Origin: Paracoccus sanguinis
GTDB lineage: Bacteria; Pseudomonadota; Alphaproteobacteria; Rhodobacterales; Rhodobacteraceae
Assembly (NCBI RefSeq): GCF_900106665.1
Contig: NZ_FNNA01000005.1
Span: forward strand, 1 to 64,000
Direction: 5' to 3'
DNA length: 64,000 bases
Position numbers and translations under genes: made by a program. Below the pieces are notes generated by a model. The model saw nothing but the letters and a program-made list of their open reading frames with translations. It searched no databases and was not told where the DNA came from. Positions 1-8,356 of this stretch are shown piece after piece (position 1 is the first letter of the stretch; every line of letters begins with the position of its first letter).

Positions 1-277
1 GATTTCTTCCAGAACCCCGAAGAGCCGGTCCAGCCAGTCAACCCGGCCTTCCCTCCCGACCCAGCGTCTCGCCGTCTCGGTGAAGCGGTGTTTAGGGTCA
101 GCGCTCGAAGGCCGCAAGCAGAATTTTCGACCTGCCGGAAAAATTCCTGCAAGCCACTGTTCTGTATGCTCTTTTTCCGGGCGCCTTTCGGGCCCGCCGC
201 GAGAATCGCACGGCCAGGTGACAGGCCGGTGACAGAATCGCCGCGCCGATTCCCCGACTCGGCCCGACTCGCGGGCA
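1..277. other. Window edge, no confident gene
   Basis: I see no supportable gene here. A minus-strand frame is open from about base 115 to the window edge and could be part of a gene lying outside, but it has no start codon or recognisable motif inside the window. The plus-strand frame through this stretch runs on into the antisense of rpsI and looks like a high-GC artefact. Confidence 0.3.
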
Positions 278-308
278 AAGAAAAAGGGCGCGGCCAGCGG
301 CCGCGCCC
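278..308 (-). terminator. Rho-independent terminator of rplM-rpsI
   Basis: A perfect 10-bp stem (GGGCGCGGCC at 286-295 and GGCCGCGCCC at 299-308, loop AGC) is followed on the minus strand by a T-rich run (CTTTTTCTTTGC reading down from about 286). It lies 28 bp after the rpsI stop codon in the right orientation to end the ribosomal protein transcript. Confidence 0.85.
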
Positions 309-335
309 CCAATCGTCTCGCGGAAAGACCGCGAC

Positions 336-854
336 TCAGCGCTTCGAGAACTGGAAGGACCGGCGCGCCTTGGCCTTGCCGTACTTCTTCCGCTCGACCA
401 CGCGGCTGTCGCGGGTCAGGAAGCCCGCGGCCTTGAGCGGCGCGCGCAGCCCCGGCTCGTGCAGCTGCAGCGCCTTCGAGATGCCGTGCTTGACCGCACC
501 GGCCTGGCCCGACAGCCCGCCGCCCGCAACGGTGGCATAGACGTCGTACTGGCCGGCGACGCCGGCGATGTCGAACGGCTGGCGCAGGATCATCTGCAGC
601 ACCGGACGGGCGAAGTACTCGCTCATGTCCTTGCCGTTCACGGTGACCTTGCCCGAACCCGGCTTGACCCAGACGCGGGCGACCGCGTCCTTGCGCTTGC
701 CGGTGGCGTAGGCGCGGCCCTGCGCGTCGCGCTGCGGCTCACGCGGGGCGGCGGACAGGCTCTGCGCCTCGGCAGAGGACGACCCCAGTACGCCGCCGGC
801 GTTCGCGGTCACGGCGTCCTTGAGCTGGTCGAGGGATTTGATGTCTTCGGCCAT
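336..854 (-). CDS. rpsI: 30S ribosomal protein S9
   Basis: Small-subunit ribosomal protein S9 (uS9), 172 residues. The conserved core starts near residue 48 with [12 protein letters not shown], continues with a VNG turn and [19 protein letters not shown], and ends in the typical basic tail [17 protein letters not shown], whose last residues reach the P-site tRNA in known ribosomes. The roughly 45-residue N-terminal extension is normal for alphaproteobacterial S9. The ATG at 854 follows the rplM stop by two bases, so the two genes form the usual rplM-rpsI operon, and translational coupling is likely. Confidence 0.97.
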   Translation of the reverse strand: MAEDIKSLDQLKDAVTANAGGVLGSSSAEAQSLSAAPREPQRDAQGRAYATGKRKDAVARVWVKPGSGKVTVNGKDMSEYFARPVLQMILRQPFDIAGVAGQYDVYATVAGGGLSGQAGAVKHGISKALQLHEPGLRAPLKAAGFLTRDSRVVERKKYGKAKARRSFQFSKR

Positions 855-856
855 GA

Positions 857-1321
857 TCAGGCGCTCCGGGTGTTCTTGGTGTTCATCGACTTGACGTCCA
901 GCACTTCGGGCTGCTGGGCCTCGTGCGGGTGCTGGTCGCCGGCATAGACGCGCAGGTTGGTCATCTGCTGCTTGCCCAGCTTGTTGCGGCTGATCATGCG
1001 CTCGACGGCCTTGATCACCACGCGCTCGGGGTGGGCGCCGTCCAGAACCTGCCGCGCGGTGCGGAACTTGATCCCGCCCGGGTGGCCGGTGTGCCAGTAG
1101 TAGCGCTTGTCGTCGCGCTTGTTGCCGGTCATCTGCACCTTGTCGGCGTTGATGACGATGACGTTGTCGCCCACGTCCATGTGCGGGGTGAAGGTCGGCT
1201 TGTGCTTGCCGCGCAGGCGGCTCGCCACGATCGTCGCCAGGCGGCCTAGAACGACGCCCTCGGCGTCGATCAGGATCCACTTCTTCTCGATGTCCGCCGG
1301 TTTCGCGGTGTAGGTCTTCAT
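857..1321 (-). CDS. rplM: 50S ribosomal protein L13
   Basis: Large-subunit ribosomal protein L13 (uL13), 154 residues, the usual length. It begins [15 protein letters not shown] and contains the family core [19 protein letters not shown] followed by the [15 protein letters not shown] stretch. An upstream in-frame ATG would add 21 unconserved residues; the ATG at 1321 fits the family N-terminus and has AGGGAAGA about eight bases upstream. It is the first gene of the rplM-rpsI operon, with a good sigma-70 type promoter just upstream and a shared terminator after rpsI. Confidence 0.97.
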   Translation of the reverse strand: MKTYTAKPADIEKKWILIDAEGVVLGRLATIVASRLRGKHKPTFTPHMDVGDNVIVINADKVQMTGNKRDDKRYYWHTGHPGGIKFRTARQVLDGAHPERVVIKAVERMISRNKLGKQQMTNLRVYAGDQHPHEAQQPEVLDVKSMNTKNTRSA

Positions 1322-1362
1322 CTCGGTCTTCCCTTTCGGGGCGGTGTGAAATCGGATGGGGG

Positions 1363-1391
1363 TGTATCGCGGAACCGTGCTCACGGGTCAA
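1363..1391 (-). promoter_or_regulatory. Promoter of rplM-rpsI
   Basis: Read on the minus strand, TTGACC (1391-1386) and GATACA (1368-1363) are separated by exactly 17 bases, a near-consensus housekeeping promoter. Transcription would start near 1356, leaving a leader of about 35 bases before the rplM ATG. Inferred from sequence only. Confidence 0.7.
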
Positions 1392-1439
1392 GCGCCGCGG
1401 CCGCCATTTTCCCTGGTCCTGCCAATGGCTTGCAAGATG

Positions 1440-1453
1440 GGTATCTTGATACC
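1440..1453. repeat. 14-bp perfect palindrome GGTATC-TT-GATACC
   Basis: GGTATCTTGATACC is a perfect inverted repeat apart from its two central bases, 21 bp after the thioesterase stop codon and about 50 bp upstream of the rplM -35 box. It is too short and lacks a T tract for a terminator; it looks more like a protein-binding site. No regulator can be named from sequence. Confidence 0.35.
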
Positions 1454-1474
1454 GCCGCGAAACCCGCCGTTCTG

Positions 1475-1891
1475 TCACGCTTTCGGCGGAATCGAGTAGG
1501 TCAGCGAGGCCCGCGCGACCGGCGCCTCGTCCCCATCGGACCGGATCAGCACGTCGCCCACCGCCAGCACCCGGCCCAGCTTCAGCATCCGGCACTCGGC
1601 GACCAGATCGCGCCCCGCCGCCGGCTTGCGCAGAAAGTCGATGCTGGCGCCGGTGGTGACCGCCAACGGCACCCGCCCGACCTGCGCCAGCACCGCGGCA
1701 TACATCGCCAGGTCCGCCAGCTCGAACATCGTGGGCCCCGAGACGGTGCCGCCCGGCCGCAGATGCCGATCGGCCACCGCGAGGCGCACCCGCGCCCCGT
1801 CCGCCCTCGCCTGCTCGATCCGGTAACCCGCAACCTGCGGAAAGATCTCGGCGAGGTACGCCTCGACCTCGGTTGCGCTCAGTGCCGTCAT
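1475..1891 (-). CDS. PaaI-family hotdog-fold thioesterase
   Basis: A 138-residue single-domain protein of the PaaI/YdiI-type acyl-CoA thioesterase family, which hydrolyses acyl-CoA thioesters in the cytoplasm. The signature is [20 protein letters not shown] (about residues 48-67), carrying the helix with the acidic residue used by PaaI enzymes, followed by [13 protein letters not shown], the usual central strand. The ATG at 1891 is chosen; an upstream in-frame start would add 19 residues with no family match. The gene is transcribed toward rplM but is separated from it by a promoter. Divergent to it is an enoyl-CoA hydratase-like gene, so both may serve acyl-CoA metabolism (inference). The substrate is unknown. 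Confidence 0.85.
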   Translation of the reverse strand: MTALSATEVEAYLAEIFPQVAGYRIEQARADGARVRLAVADRHLRPGGTVSGPTMFELADLAMYAAVLAQVGRVPLAVTTGASIDFLRKPAAGRDLVAECRMLKLGRVLAVGDVLIRSDGDEAPVARASLTYSIPPKA

Positions 1892-1947
1892 GCTTGCCCC
1901 CCATCGTTGCCGGTCTAGACTGTGCCCGCCATCCACGGGAGGAAACA

Positions 1948-2793
1948 ATGGCTGATCCGCACGCCCCCACGCCCATCCGCCGCGAGGATCACGGCGCGGT
2001 CGCCCGCCTCGTGCTGTCCAGCCCGCAGAACTACAACGCCCTCTCGCGCGAGATGATCGCGGCGCTGCGCGACGCGCTCGCCACCATTGCGGCGGACGAG
2101 GCGGTGCGGGTGGTGGTCATCGCCGCCGAGGGCAAGGCCTTCTCGGCCGGCCACGACCTGCGGCAGATGCAGGCCGCCCGCGGCGAGGCCGACGGCGGCC
2201 GCGGCGCCTACGAATCGCTCTTTGCCGACTGCGCGGCGCTGATGCAGGCGATCCCCGCCCTGCCGCAGCCGGTCATCGCCGAGGTGCAGGGCATCGCCAC
2301 CGCCGCCGGCTGCCAGCTCGTCGCCTCGTGCGACATGGCGGTGGCGGCCGAGGGGACGCGCTTCGGCGTCAACGGCGTCAACATCGGGCTGTTCTGCTCG
2401 ACCCCCATGGTCGCGGTCACCCGCGCCATCCCGGCCAAGGCGGCCTTCGAGCTGCTGACCACCGGCGCCTTCATCGACGCCGCCCGGGCCGCCGAGCTGG
2501 GGCTGGTCAACCGTGTCGTCCCCGCCGAACGCCTCACCGCCGAGACGATGGCCCTGGCCGGGACCGTCGCCGCCAAGCTGCCCGCAGCGATCCGCATGGG
2601 CAAGCGCGCCTTCCAGGCGCAGCGCGGCCTGTCGCTCGCCGACGCCTACACCCACGCCGGCGAGGTCATGTGCGAGAACATGATGCTGCCCGACACCGAC
2701 GAGGGGCTGACCGCCTTCCTCGAGAAGCGCCCGCCCGCCTGGGCCGATCAGCCGATCAGCGCCAGCGCCGGGAAGGTCTCGAGCAGCCAGTAG
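1948..2793 (+). CDS. Enoyl-CoA hydratase/isomerase family protein (ECHDC3-like)
   Basis: A 281-residue crotonase-fold protein. It shows the oxyanion-hole strand [13 protein letters not shown] (about residues 69-81) and the central [20 protein letters not shown] helix region. In the place where hydratases carry the second catalytic glutamate it reads [13 protein letters not shown], as in the ECHDC3-like subgroup, so classical hydratase activity is doubtful and the true reaction is unknown. GGGAGGAAACA precedes the ATG at 1948. The 3' end overlaps the convergent ccdA gene by 46 bp. It is divergent from the PaaI-type thioesterase, suggesting a shared acyl-CoA substrate (inference). Confidence 0.85.
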   Translation: MADPHAPTPIRREDHGAVARLVLSSPQNYNALSREMIAALRDALATIAADEAVRVVVIAAEGKAFSAGHDLRQMQAARGEADGGRGAYESLFADCAALMQAIPALPQPVIAEVQGIATAAGCQLVASCDMAVAAEGTRFGVNGVNIGLFCSTPMVAVTRAIPAKAAFELLTTGAFIDAARAAELGLVNRVVPAERLTAETMALAGTVAAKLPAAIRMGKRAFQAQRGLSLADAYTHAGEVMCENMMLPDTDEGLTAFLEKRPPAWADQPISASAGKVSSSQ

Positions 2794-3485
2794 CTGATCA
2801 CGCCCAGCCAGCCGGTCAGCAGCAGCACGCCGACCGCGATCAGCAGCACGCCCGAGACGCGCTCGATCATCCCCATGTGCCGCTTGAGACGGTTCATGAC
2901 CCCCATCGAGCGCTCGATGAACAACGCCGACAGCAGGAACGGGATGCCGAGCCCCAGCGCATAGACGCCCAGAAGCCCCGTCCCCCGCGGTGGATCGGTG
3001 GCGGCCAGCGTCAGGATCATGCTGAGCTGCGGCCCGATGCAGGGCGTCCAGCCGAAGGCGAAGGCGAGGCCCAGCAGATAGGCCCCCATCGCCGTGCCGC
3101 CCCGCTCTCCGGTATCCACCCGCGCCTCGCGGTCGAGGATCGGGATGCGGAAGACGTGCAGGAAATGCAGGCCCAGCAGTATGACGAAGGCACCCGAGGC
3201 CTTCACCAGCAGCGGCTGGTACTGCAGGAACGCCCGGCCGAAGGCCGAGGCGGCATAGCCCATCAGCAGGAACACCGTGCTGAGCCCAAGGACGAAGAAC
3301 AGCGCCGGCAGCACGGCGCTGCGCTGGCGCTCGCGCAGGGCCGACACCTTCACCCCGGTCATGTAGGCGAGATACGGCGGCACGATCGGCAGCACGCAGG
3401 GCGACAGGAAGGACAGCACCCCGGCCGCCAGCGCCACGAGCGCGGCGGGCAGAAAGGCGGCGTCGACGACTTCGATCCCGAACAT
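2748..3485 (-). CDS. ccdA: Cytochrome c biogenesis protein CcdA
   Basis: A 245-residue inner-membrane thiol-disulfide transporter with about six hydrophobic segments. CcdA moves reducing equivalents from cytoplasmic thioredoxin to periplasmic partners needed for cytochrome c maturation. The two half-site cysteines are visible in FLSPCVLPIVPPYLAY (about residue 30) and FGWTPCIGPQLS (about residue 147), the paired SPCxLP / TPCxGP motifs of the family. I prefer the ATG at 3485, which has AAGGTG about eight bases upstream, over a GTG three codons earlier. It lies downstream of rne on the same strand after a hairpin and overlaps the convergent enoyl-CoA hydratase gene. Confidence 0.93.
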   Translation of the reverse strand: MFGIEVVDAAFLPAALVALAAGVLSFLSPCVLPIVPPYLAYMTGVKVSALRERQRSAVLPALFFVLGLSTVFLLMGYAASAFGRAFLQYQPLLVKASGAFVILLGLHFLHVFRIPILDREARVDTGERGGTAMGAYLLGLAFAFGWTPCIGPQLSMILTLAATDPPRGTGLLGVYALGLGIPFLLSALFIERSMGVMNRLKRHMGMIERVSGVLLIAVGVLLLTGWLGVISYWLLETFPALALIG

Positions 3486-3509
3486 GGGCGGCACCTTGCA
3501 GAATGGGCA

Positions 3510-3533
3510 GGGGCCGGGAAAGACCCCGGCCCC
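3510..3533 (-). terminator. Hairpin between rne and ccdA
   Basis: GGGGCCGGG (3510-3518) and CCCGGCCCC (3525-3533) form a perfect 9-bp stem with a 6-base loop, 22 bp after the rne stop codon on the minus strand. There is no T tract, so it may be a weak or factor-dependent terminator, or a processing and stability element at the rne 3' end. Confidence 0.4.
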
Positions 3534-3555
3534 CGTTCAGTCGGTCACGGCTGCG

Positions 3556-6429
3556 TCAGCCGAGCGACCACCAGCCGCGGCGCTTGGGCCGCTCGGCCTC
3601 GGGTTCGTCGTTGGCGGCGGCCGGCGCGGCCTCGGCCTGCGGTTCGTCGGCGGGTTGATTCTCCGCGGCGCCCGCATCGTCGGCAGCCTCGGCCTCAGCC
3701 GCGGCGTCGGTCACGACCGCATCGGCCGGTTCCGCGTCGGCGGCAGGTGCCGCTTCCGTGGCCTCGGTCTCGGTCACGACCGCCTCGCCCGCGTCCGATT
3801 CGGGCAGCACGGCCTCGGGCAGCGCCCCGGCAGAGCCCGCCGCCGCCTCGTCGGCGTCCAGCGCATCGCCCGCGGCGGCCTCGTCGGCACGCGGCGCGCT
3901 CGCCTCGGTCGCGGGCGCATCGTCGCCCAGCCCGTCGGCGTTGGCGGGAACACCCCCGGCCTCGTCCAGATCGGCGACGCCTGCGGGCACGTCGCGGCTC
4001 TCGTCCACGATCTCGCCCGCCTTGGTCGCCGCGGCGACCGGCGGCGCGACCGGCGCGGCGCTGTCGTCCTCGGCCTCCGACTTGCGGCGGCGCGAGCGGC
4101 TGCGGCGGCGCGGCTTGGCCCCGGCGTCACCCTCGGCAGCCTCGCCCTCGGGAGCGTCGCCCTCGACGGCCGCCACCGGGCGCGCCTCGGCGTCGACCGT
4201 CTCGGCCCCGGCGTCCGCCTGCGCGGCGTTGTCGTCGTCGCCTTCGCCCGAGCCATTGGCGTCGGCCCCGGTCTCGTCGTCCCCGCGCCCGCCGCGACGG
4301 CGGCGGCGGCGGCGGCGACGGCCGCGGCCCTCGCTCTCGTCCTCGGACGCCTCGGCCGGCGCCGGCCGGGCGGCCGCGGTCGATTCGGCCTCGTCGGCTT
4401 CGGCCTCGGCCACGTCCAGCACCGCCTCGGCGGCATCCTCGGCCTCGTCGATCCGTGCCATCAGGTTGGCATCGACCGACAGCGCCGAGGTCACCGGCTC
4501 GGGCACCGCCCGCGTCGCCGTCTTGAACTTCTCGAGCGTGAAGTCGGGCGAGATCAGCGCCGGGTCGGCCTCGACCCGCACCGACAGGCCGAAGCGCGAC
4601 TCGATCATCGCGATGTGCTCGCGCTTCTGGTTCATCAGGAAGTTGGCGACCGCCACCGGCGCCTTGACCAGCACCTCGCGCGAGCGCTTGCGCGTGCCCT
4701 CTTCCTCGATCGCCCGCAGGATCGTCAGCGCCATCGAATCGTCCGAGCGGATCAGCCCGGTGCCGTGGCAATGCGCGCAGGGCTGGGTGGTGCTTTCCAG
4801 CATCCCCGGCCGCAGCCGCTGGCGGCTCATCTCCATCAGGCCGAAGCCCGAGATGCGGCCGACCTGGATCCGCGCCCGGTCGTTCTTCAGCGCATCCTTG
4901 AAGCGCTTCTCGACGGCGGCATTGTTCTTGCGCTCGTCCATGTCGATGAAGTCGATGACGATCAGACCGGCGAGGTCACGCAGCCGCAGCTGGCGGGCGA
5001 TCTCGTCCGCCGCCTCGCAGTTGGTCTTGTAGGCGGTCTCCTCGATCGAGCCTTCCTTCGTGGCCCGGCCCGAGTTCACGTCGATGGCGACCAGCGCCTC
5101 GGTGATGCCGATGACGATATAGCCGCCCGACTTGAGCTGGACGACCGGGTTGAACATCCCCGACAGGTAGCCCTCGACCTGATAGCGCGCGAACAGCGGC
5201 ATCGGGTCGGTGTAGTGCTTCACCGCCCGCACCTGGTCGGGCATGATCATCGCCATGAAGTCGCGGGCGGTGCGATAGCCGCGCTCGCCCTCGACCCAGA
5301 CCTCGTCGATCTCCTTGCTGTAGAGATCGCGGATGGTGCGCTTGATCAGGTCACCCTCTTCGTAGATCGGCGCCGGGGCCATCGACTTGAAGGTGAGCTC
5401 GCGGATCTGCTCCCACAGCCGCATGAGGTATTCGTAGTCGCGCTTGATCTCGGTGCGGGTGCGCTGACTGCCCGCGGTGCGGATGATCAGCCCGGCGCCC
5501 TGCGGGACCTCGAGGTCGCCCGCGATTTCCTTGAGCTTCTTGCGGTCGGCGACGTTGGTGATCTTGCGGCTGATCCCGCCGCCGCGGGCGGTGTTGGGCA
5601 TCAGGACGCAGTAGCGGCCGGCGAGCGACAGATAGGTGGTCAGCGCCGCGCCCTTGTTGCCGCGCTCTTCCTTGACGACCTGGACCAGCATGATCTGCCG
5701 GACCTTGATCACTTCCTGGATCTTGTAGCGCCGCGCGCGGGGCTTGCGGGTCGGGCGGATTTCCTCGGCCACGTCCTCTTCGGCGACCGATTCGATCTCG
5801 TCGTCGTGGTGGTCGTCGTCGCCCTCGCCCGAGTCGCGGGCCTCGGAGGCGCGGGCCTCGGGGGCGCCGGTTTCGGGGCTGGCCTCGACCGCATCGGCGT
5901 CGCCGCCCTGACCTTCGACGGTGGGGTCCACCACATCGCCGCCGGCAGCCGAGAAGCCCTGCTCGATGGCGGCGTCCTCGGCGTCGGTCTCGATGACCTC
6001 CATTCCGGCGATCTCGGCGGTGGTGACGGCGTCGCCCGCGGGGGCGCGCTCGGCGCGCTCTCCGCCGTTGTCGCGGCTGCGGCGCGAGCGGCCCGAGCCG
6101 CGGCGCTCGCGCGAGGATTCCTCGGCCTCGGCGGCCTCGGCGGCGGCGCGATCCTCTTCGATCAGGGCCCGGCGGTCGGCGGCGGGGATCTGGTAATAGT
6201 CCGGGTGAATCTCGGCGAAGGCGAGGAAACCGTGGCGGTTTCCGCCGTAATCCACGAACGCCGCCTGCAGCGAGGGTTCGACCCGCGTGACCTTTGCCAG
6301 GTAGATGTTGCCAGCCAGCTGGCGCTTGTTCAGGGTCTCGAAATCAAAGTCATCGACCCGCGTTCCATCGGCCACGACCACCCGAGTTTCCTCGGCGTGG
6401 GTGGCGTCGATCAGCATCTTCTTTGCCAT
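3556..6429 (-). CDS. rne: Ribonuclease E
   Basis: Endoribonuclease E, 957 residues, the core of the RNA degradosome. The N-terminus MAKKMLIDATHAEETRVVV leads into the S1 domain (about residues 37-260), which is interrupted by a roughly 140-residue acidic and arginine-rich insertion, as in other alphaproteobacterial enzymes. The DNase I-like catalytic region has AIDVNSGRATKEGSIEETAY (about residue 445) and VIDFIDMDERKN, holding the two metal-binding aspartates. The zinc link is CAHCHGTG (about residue 550). The C-terminal half is disordered, with an arginine block [15 protein letters not shown] and alternating acidic stretches, and ends PKRRGWWSLG. An upstream in-frame start is rejected because MAKKML is the conserved family start. 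A leader of several hundred bases precedes it. Confidence 0.96.
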   Translation of the reverse strand: MAKKMLIDATHAEETRVVVADGTRVDDFDFETLNKRQLAGNIYLAKVTRVEPSLQAAFVDYGGNRHGFLAFAEIHPDYYQIPAADRRALIEEDRAAAEAAEAEESSRERRGSGRSRRSRDNGGERAERAPAGDAVTTAEIAGMEVIETDAEDAAIEQGFSAAGGDVVDPTVEGQGGDADAVEASPETGAPEARASEARDSGEGDDDHHDDEIESVAEEDVAEEIRPTRKPRARRYKIQEVIKVRQIMLVQVVKEERGNKGAALTTYLSLAGRYCVLMPNTARGGGISRKITNVADRKKLKEIAGDLEVPQGAGLIIRTAGSQRTRTEIKRDYEYLMRLWEQIRELTFKSMAPAPIYEEGDLIKRTIRDLYSKEIDEVWVEGERGYRTARDFMAMIMPDQVRAVKHYTDPMPLFARYQVEGYLSGMFNPVVQLKSGGYIVIGITEALVAIDVNSGRATKEGSIEETAYKTNCEAADEIARQLRLRDLAGLIVIDFIDMDERKNNAAVEKRFKDALKNDRARIQVGRISGFGLMEMSRQRLRPGMLESTTQPCAHCHGTGLIRSDDSMALTILRAIEEEGTRKRSREVLVKAPVAVANFLMNQKREHIAMIESRFGLSVRVEADPALISPDFTLEKFKTATRAVPEPVTSALSVDANLMARIDEAEDAAEAVLDVAEAEADEAESTAAARPAPAEASEDESEGRGRRRRRRRRRGGRGDDETGADANGSGEGDDDNAAQADAGAETVDAEARPVAAVEGDAPEGEAAEGDAGAKPRRRSRSRRRKSEAEDDSAAPVAPPVAAATKAGEIVDESRDVPAGVADLDEAGGVPANADGLGDDAPATEASAPRADEAAAGDALDADEAAAGSAGALPEAVLPESDAGEAVVTETEATEAAPAADAEPADAVVTDAAAEAEAADDAGAAENQPADEPQAEAAPAAANDEPEAERPKRRGWWSLG

Positions 6430-6812
6430 GTATCTTGCTTTCGCGCAGCCCTCCGGGTCCTGCCGTGCAGGGGATGAGAGAGGGGGTGCGTGTTGATGCG
6501 GACGCGGGGCGCGCAAGCGGGGATGGGGACATGGCCGGTCCGGCCGACAGGGCCGCCGGGCCGTGATGGCCCCGCAACCCCTTGAAAACCCTGCCCGTCG
6601 CGCGATCCATCGCGTCTGTTACCTCTTGCCCGGAACGACCCCGAGGGGCCCGCGCCGGGCGGCGAATGTTCTGATCCGCGGACGGATGCCCGGCCGGATC
6701 GGCTTTCTCTGCGCGACCTGCCCCGAGCCCGAAGGCCCGGACGCGAGTGGCCGCGCTGCGAAACTGGCGGACGGCGGACCGCGGAATGGCAGTCGCGGAT
6801 CGTCCTGCCTGC
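6430..6812 (-). promoter_or_regulatory. Long 5' leader of rne
   Basis: No credible gene lies between the rne start and the putative promoter about 380 bases upstream; the open frames here have no recognisable content. RNase E genes are known for long structured leaders through which the enzyme limits its own mRNA, so a regulatory leader is the best explanation (inference). Confidence 0.45.
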
Positions 6813-6842
6813 AACATAGGCGCGGGGCGACGGGATTGACAA
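6813..6842 (-). promoter_or_regulatory. Putative promoter of rne
   Basis: On the minus strand TTGTCA (6842-6837) and TATGTT (6818-6813) are 18 bases apart. The start point would be near 6806, giving a leader of roughly 377 bases. The match is moderate. Confidence 0.4.
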
Positions 6843-6923
6843 TGGATAACCGTCGGCATTCCCCGCCGCCGCCCCTCAAGCCCCTGCGATGCGGGCCGAA
6901 ACCCGATGCACGACCCATGCAGC

Positions 6924-6968
6924 GTTCGCGCATCGTTCATGCAACGTTCGTGCACAGTTCATGCGAAC
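6924..6968. promoter_or_regulatory. Array of four GTTC words at 11-bp spacing (LexA-type operators)
   Basis: GTTC occurs at 6924, 6935, 6946 and 6957, exactly 11 bp apart, followed by GAAC at 6965. Each neighbouring pair is GTTC-N7-GTTC, the direct-repeat operator known for LexA in Rhodobacter, Caulobacter and rhizobia. The units are more alike than GTTC alone (GTTCATGCA, GTTCGTGCA, GTTCATGCG). The array lies about 100 bp upstream of the putative rne promoter and downstream of dctD. Nearly the same array, with identical spacing, recurs at 56129-56173. Confidence 0.5.
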
Positions 6969-7007
6969 GATCATGCGGCTGACAGACCCGCACGCCCCGC
7001 GGCGGCC

Positions 7008-8339
7008 TTACAGGTAGTCGCCGCGGCTCAGCCCGTATTTCGCCATCTTCTCGTTCAGCGTCCGGCGCGGCAGGCACAGCTCGTCCATCACCGCCGAGAT
7101 GGCCCCCTTATGGCGGCGCATGGTGTTGTCGAGCAGCATCTTCTCGAAGCTCTCGACATATTCCTTGAGCGGCTTGCCCTCGGTCGTCGTCGCGTCGGCG
7201 GTCTGGCTGTCGTAGCCGTCGGCCATCAAGAGCGAGGCGATCGAGCCCGAGCCGCGGCGGTTCTGCAGCACCGCGCGCTCGGCCACGTTGATGAGCTGGC
7301 GGACGTTGCCCGGCCAGGGCGCCTGCAGAAGCTGGGCGGCCTCTTGCGCGGTCACCTGCGGCGGCTCGCAGCCGTATTCGTCGGCGAACTGCTCGGTCAT
7401 GCGGGTGAAGAGCGACAGGATGTCCTCGCCGCGCTGGCGCAGCGGCGGCAGCGTGATCTTGAGCGCCGAGAGCCGGTAGAACAGGTCGGGGCGCAGGCTG
7501 TCCTCGGCCCGCCGCCCCTCGCCGCGGGCGTTCGAGATGGCGATGATCCGGGTCTCGGCCGGCTGGCCCTGGTCGGCGATGAAGGCGAGCAGCCGGGCCT
7601 GCAACGGTTCAGAGAGCGCGTCGATGTCCTCGAGGCACAGGGTCCCGCCGCGGGCTTCCTCGACCGCGGGCAGCCCGTCCTCGACCGGGCCGAAGAGCCG
7701 GGTGGCGAGCAGGTCGTCGCTGTAGGCCGCGCACGAGATCGGCACGAACTTCTTCGACGCCCGCGGCCCGACGGCGTGCAGCGCGTGGGCGACCAGCGTC
7801 TTGCCGGTGCCGGTCTCGCCGTCGATCAGCACGTGGCCGTCGGCCTGCCCGAGGTCGAGGATGTCCTCGCGCAGCCGCTCCATCGCCGGGCTGGCGCCGA
7901 CGAGCTTCGACATGACCTGCTGGCCCTCGGACAGGTCGCGGCGCAGCGCCCGGTTGTCCAAGGTGATCCGCCGCGCCAGCGTGGCCTTTTTCGCCAGCTC
8001 GGTCATGCGGTCGGGGTTGAAGGGCTTTTCCATGAAGTCCATCGCCCCGAGGCGCATCGCCTCGACCGCCATCGGCACGTCGCCGTGGCCGGTGATCATG
8101 ATGACCGGCAGGCCCGAATCCTGCCCCATCAGGCGCTTGAGGAAGGCCATCCCGTCCATCCCCGGCATGCGGATGTCCGAGATCACCACCCCCGGCCAGT
8201 CCGGGCCGATGGCCTTGAGCGCGTCCTCGGCGCTGGGGAAGGTCTCGGTGCGGAAGCCCGAGAGGCTCAGCCACTGGCTGATCGATTCGCGCATGTCGGG
8301 CTCGTCGTCGACGATCGCCACGGTCATGGTCTGGGCCAT
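7008..8339 (-). CDS. dctD: DctD-like NtrC-family response regulator lacking GAFTGA
   Basis: Response regulator of the C4-dicarboxylate sensing DctB/DctD type, 443 residues. It has a receiver domain (about 5-120; phospho-acceptor in ISDIRMPGMDG near residue 54), an AAA+ domain (Walker A GETGTGKTLVAHAL near 175, acidic Walker B CLEDID, arginine finger LRPDLFYRL), and a C-terminal Fis-type HTH (about 405-440). Between LFG and ARGGTL there are only about 11 residues where sigma-54 activators have about 20, and the GAFTGA loop that contacts sigma-54 is absent. It therefore may not act through sigma-54. The ATG at 8339 follows AAAGGGA with good spacing; an alternative ATG at 8360 overlaps the dctB stop as ATGA. 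It is co-transcribed with dctB. No dctPQM transporter lies in the window. Confidence 0.82.
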   Translation of the reverse strand: MAQTMTVAIVDDEPDMRESISQWLSLSGFRTETFPSAEDALKAIGPDWPGVVISDIRMPGMDGMAFLKRLMGQDSGLPVIMITGHGDVPMAVEAMRLGAMDFMEKPFNPDRMTELAKKATLARRITLDNRALRRDLSEGQQVMSKLVGASPAMERLREDILDLGQADGHVLIDGETGTGKTLVAHALHAVGPRASKKFVPISCAAYSDDLLATRLFGPVEDGLPAVEEARGGTLCLEDIDALSEPLQARLLAFIADQGQPAETRIIAISNARGEGRRAEDSLRPDLFYRLSALKITLPPLRQRGEDILSLFTRMTEQFADEYGCEPPQVTAQEAAQLLQAPWPGNVRQLINVAERAVLQNRRGSGSIASLLMADGYDSQTADATTTEGKPLKEYVESFEKMLLDNTMRRHKGAISAVMDELCLPRRTLNEKMAKYGLSRGDYL

Positions 8340-8356
8340 AGGTTGCGTCCCTTTCG

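Noticed and set aside
3484..6477. A plus-strand open frame of about 1000 codons opposite rne
   Set aside because: High-GC codon bias in rne leaves the antisense frame open; its translation is low-complexity (runs of arginine, glycine and histidine) and matches no family, while the minus frame is a full RNase E.
6411..6955. Minus-strand open frames between rne and the GTTC array
   Set aside because: Arginine- and proline-rich translations with no motif; they overlap one another and the rne start. A long leader explains the region better.
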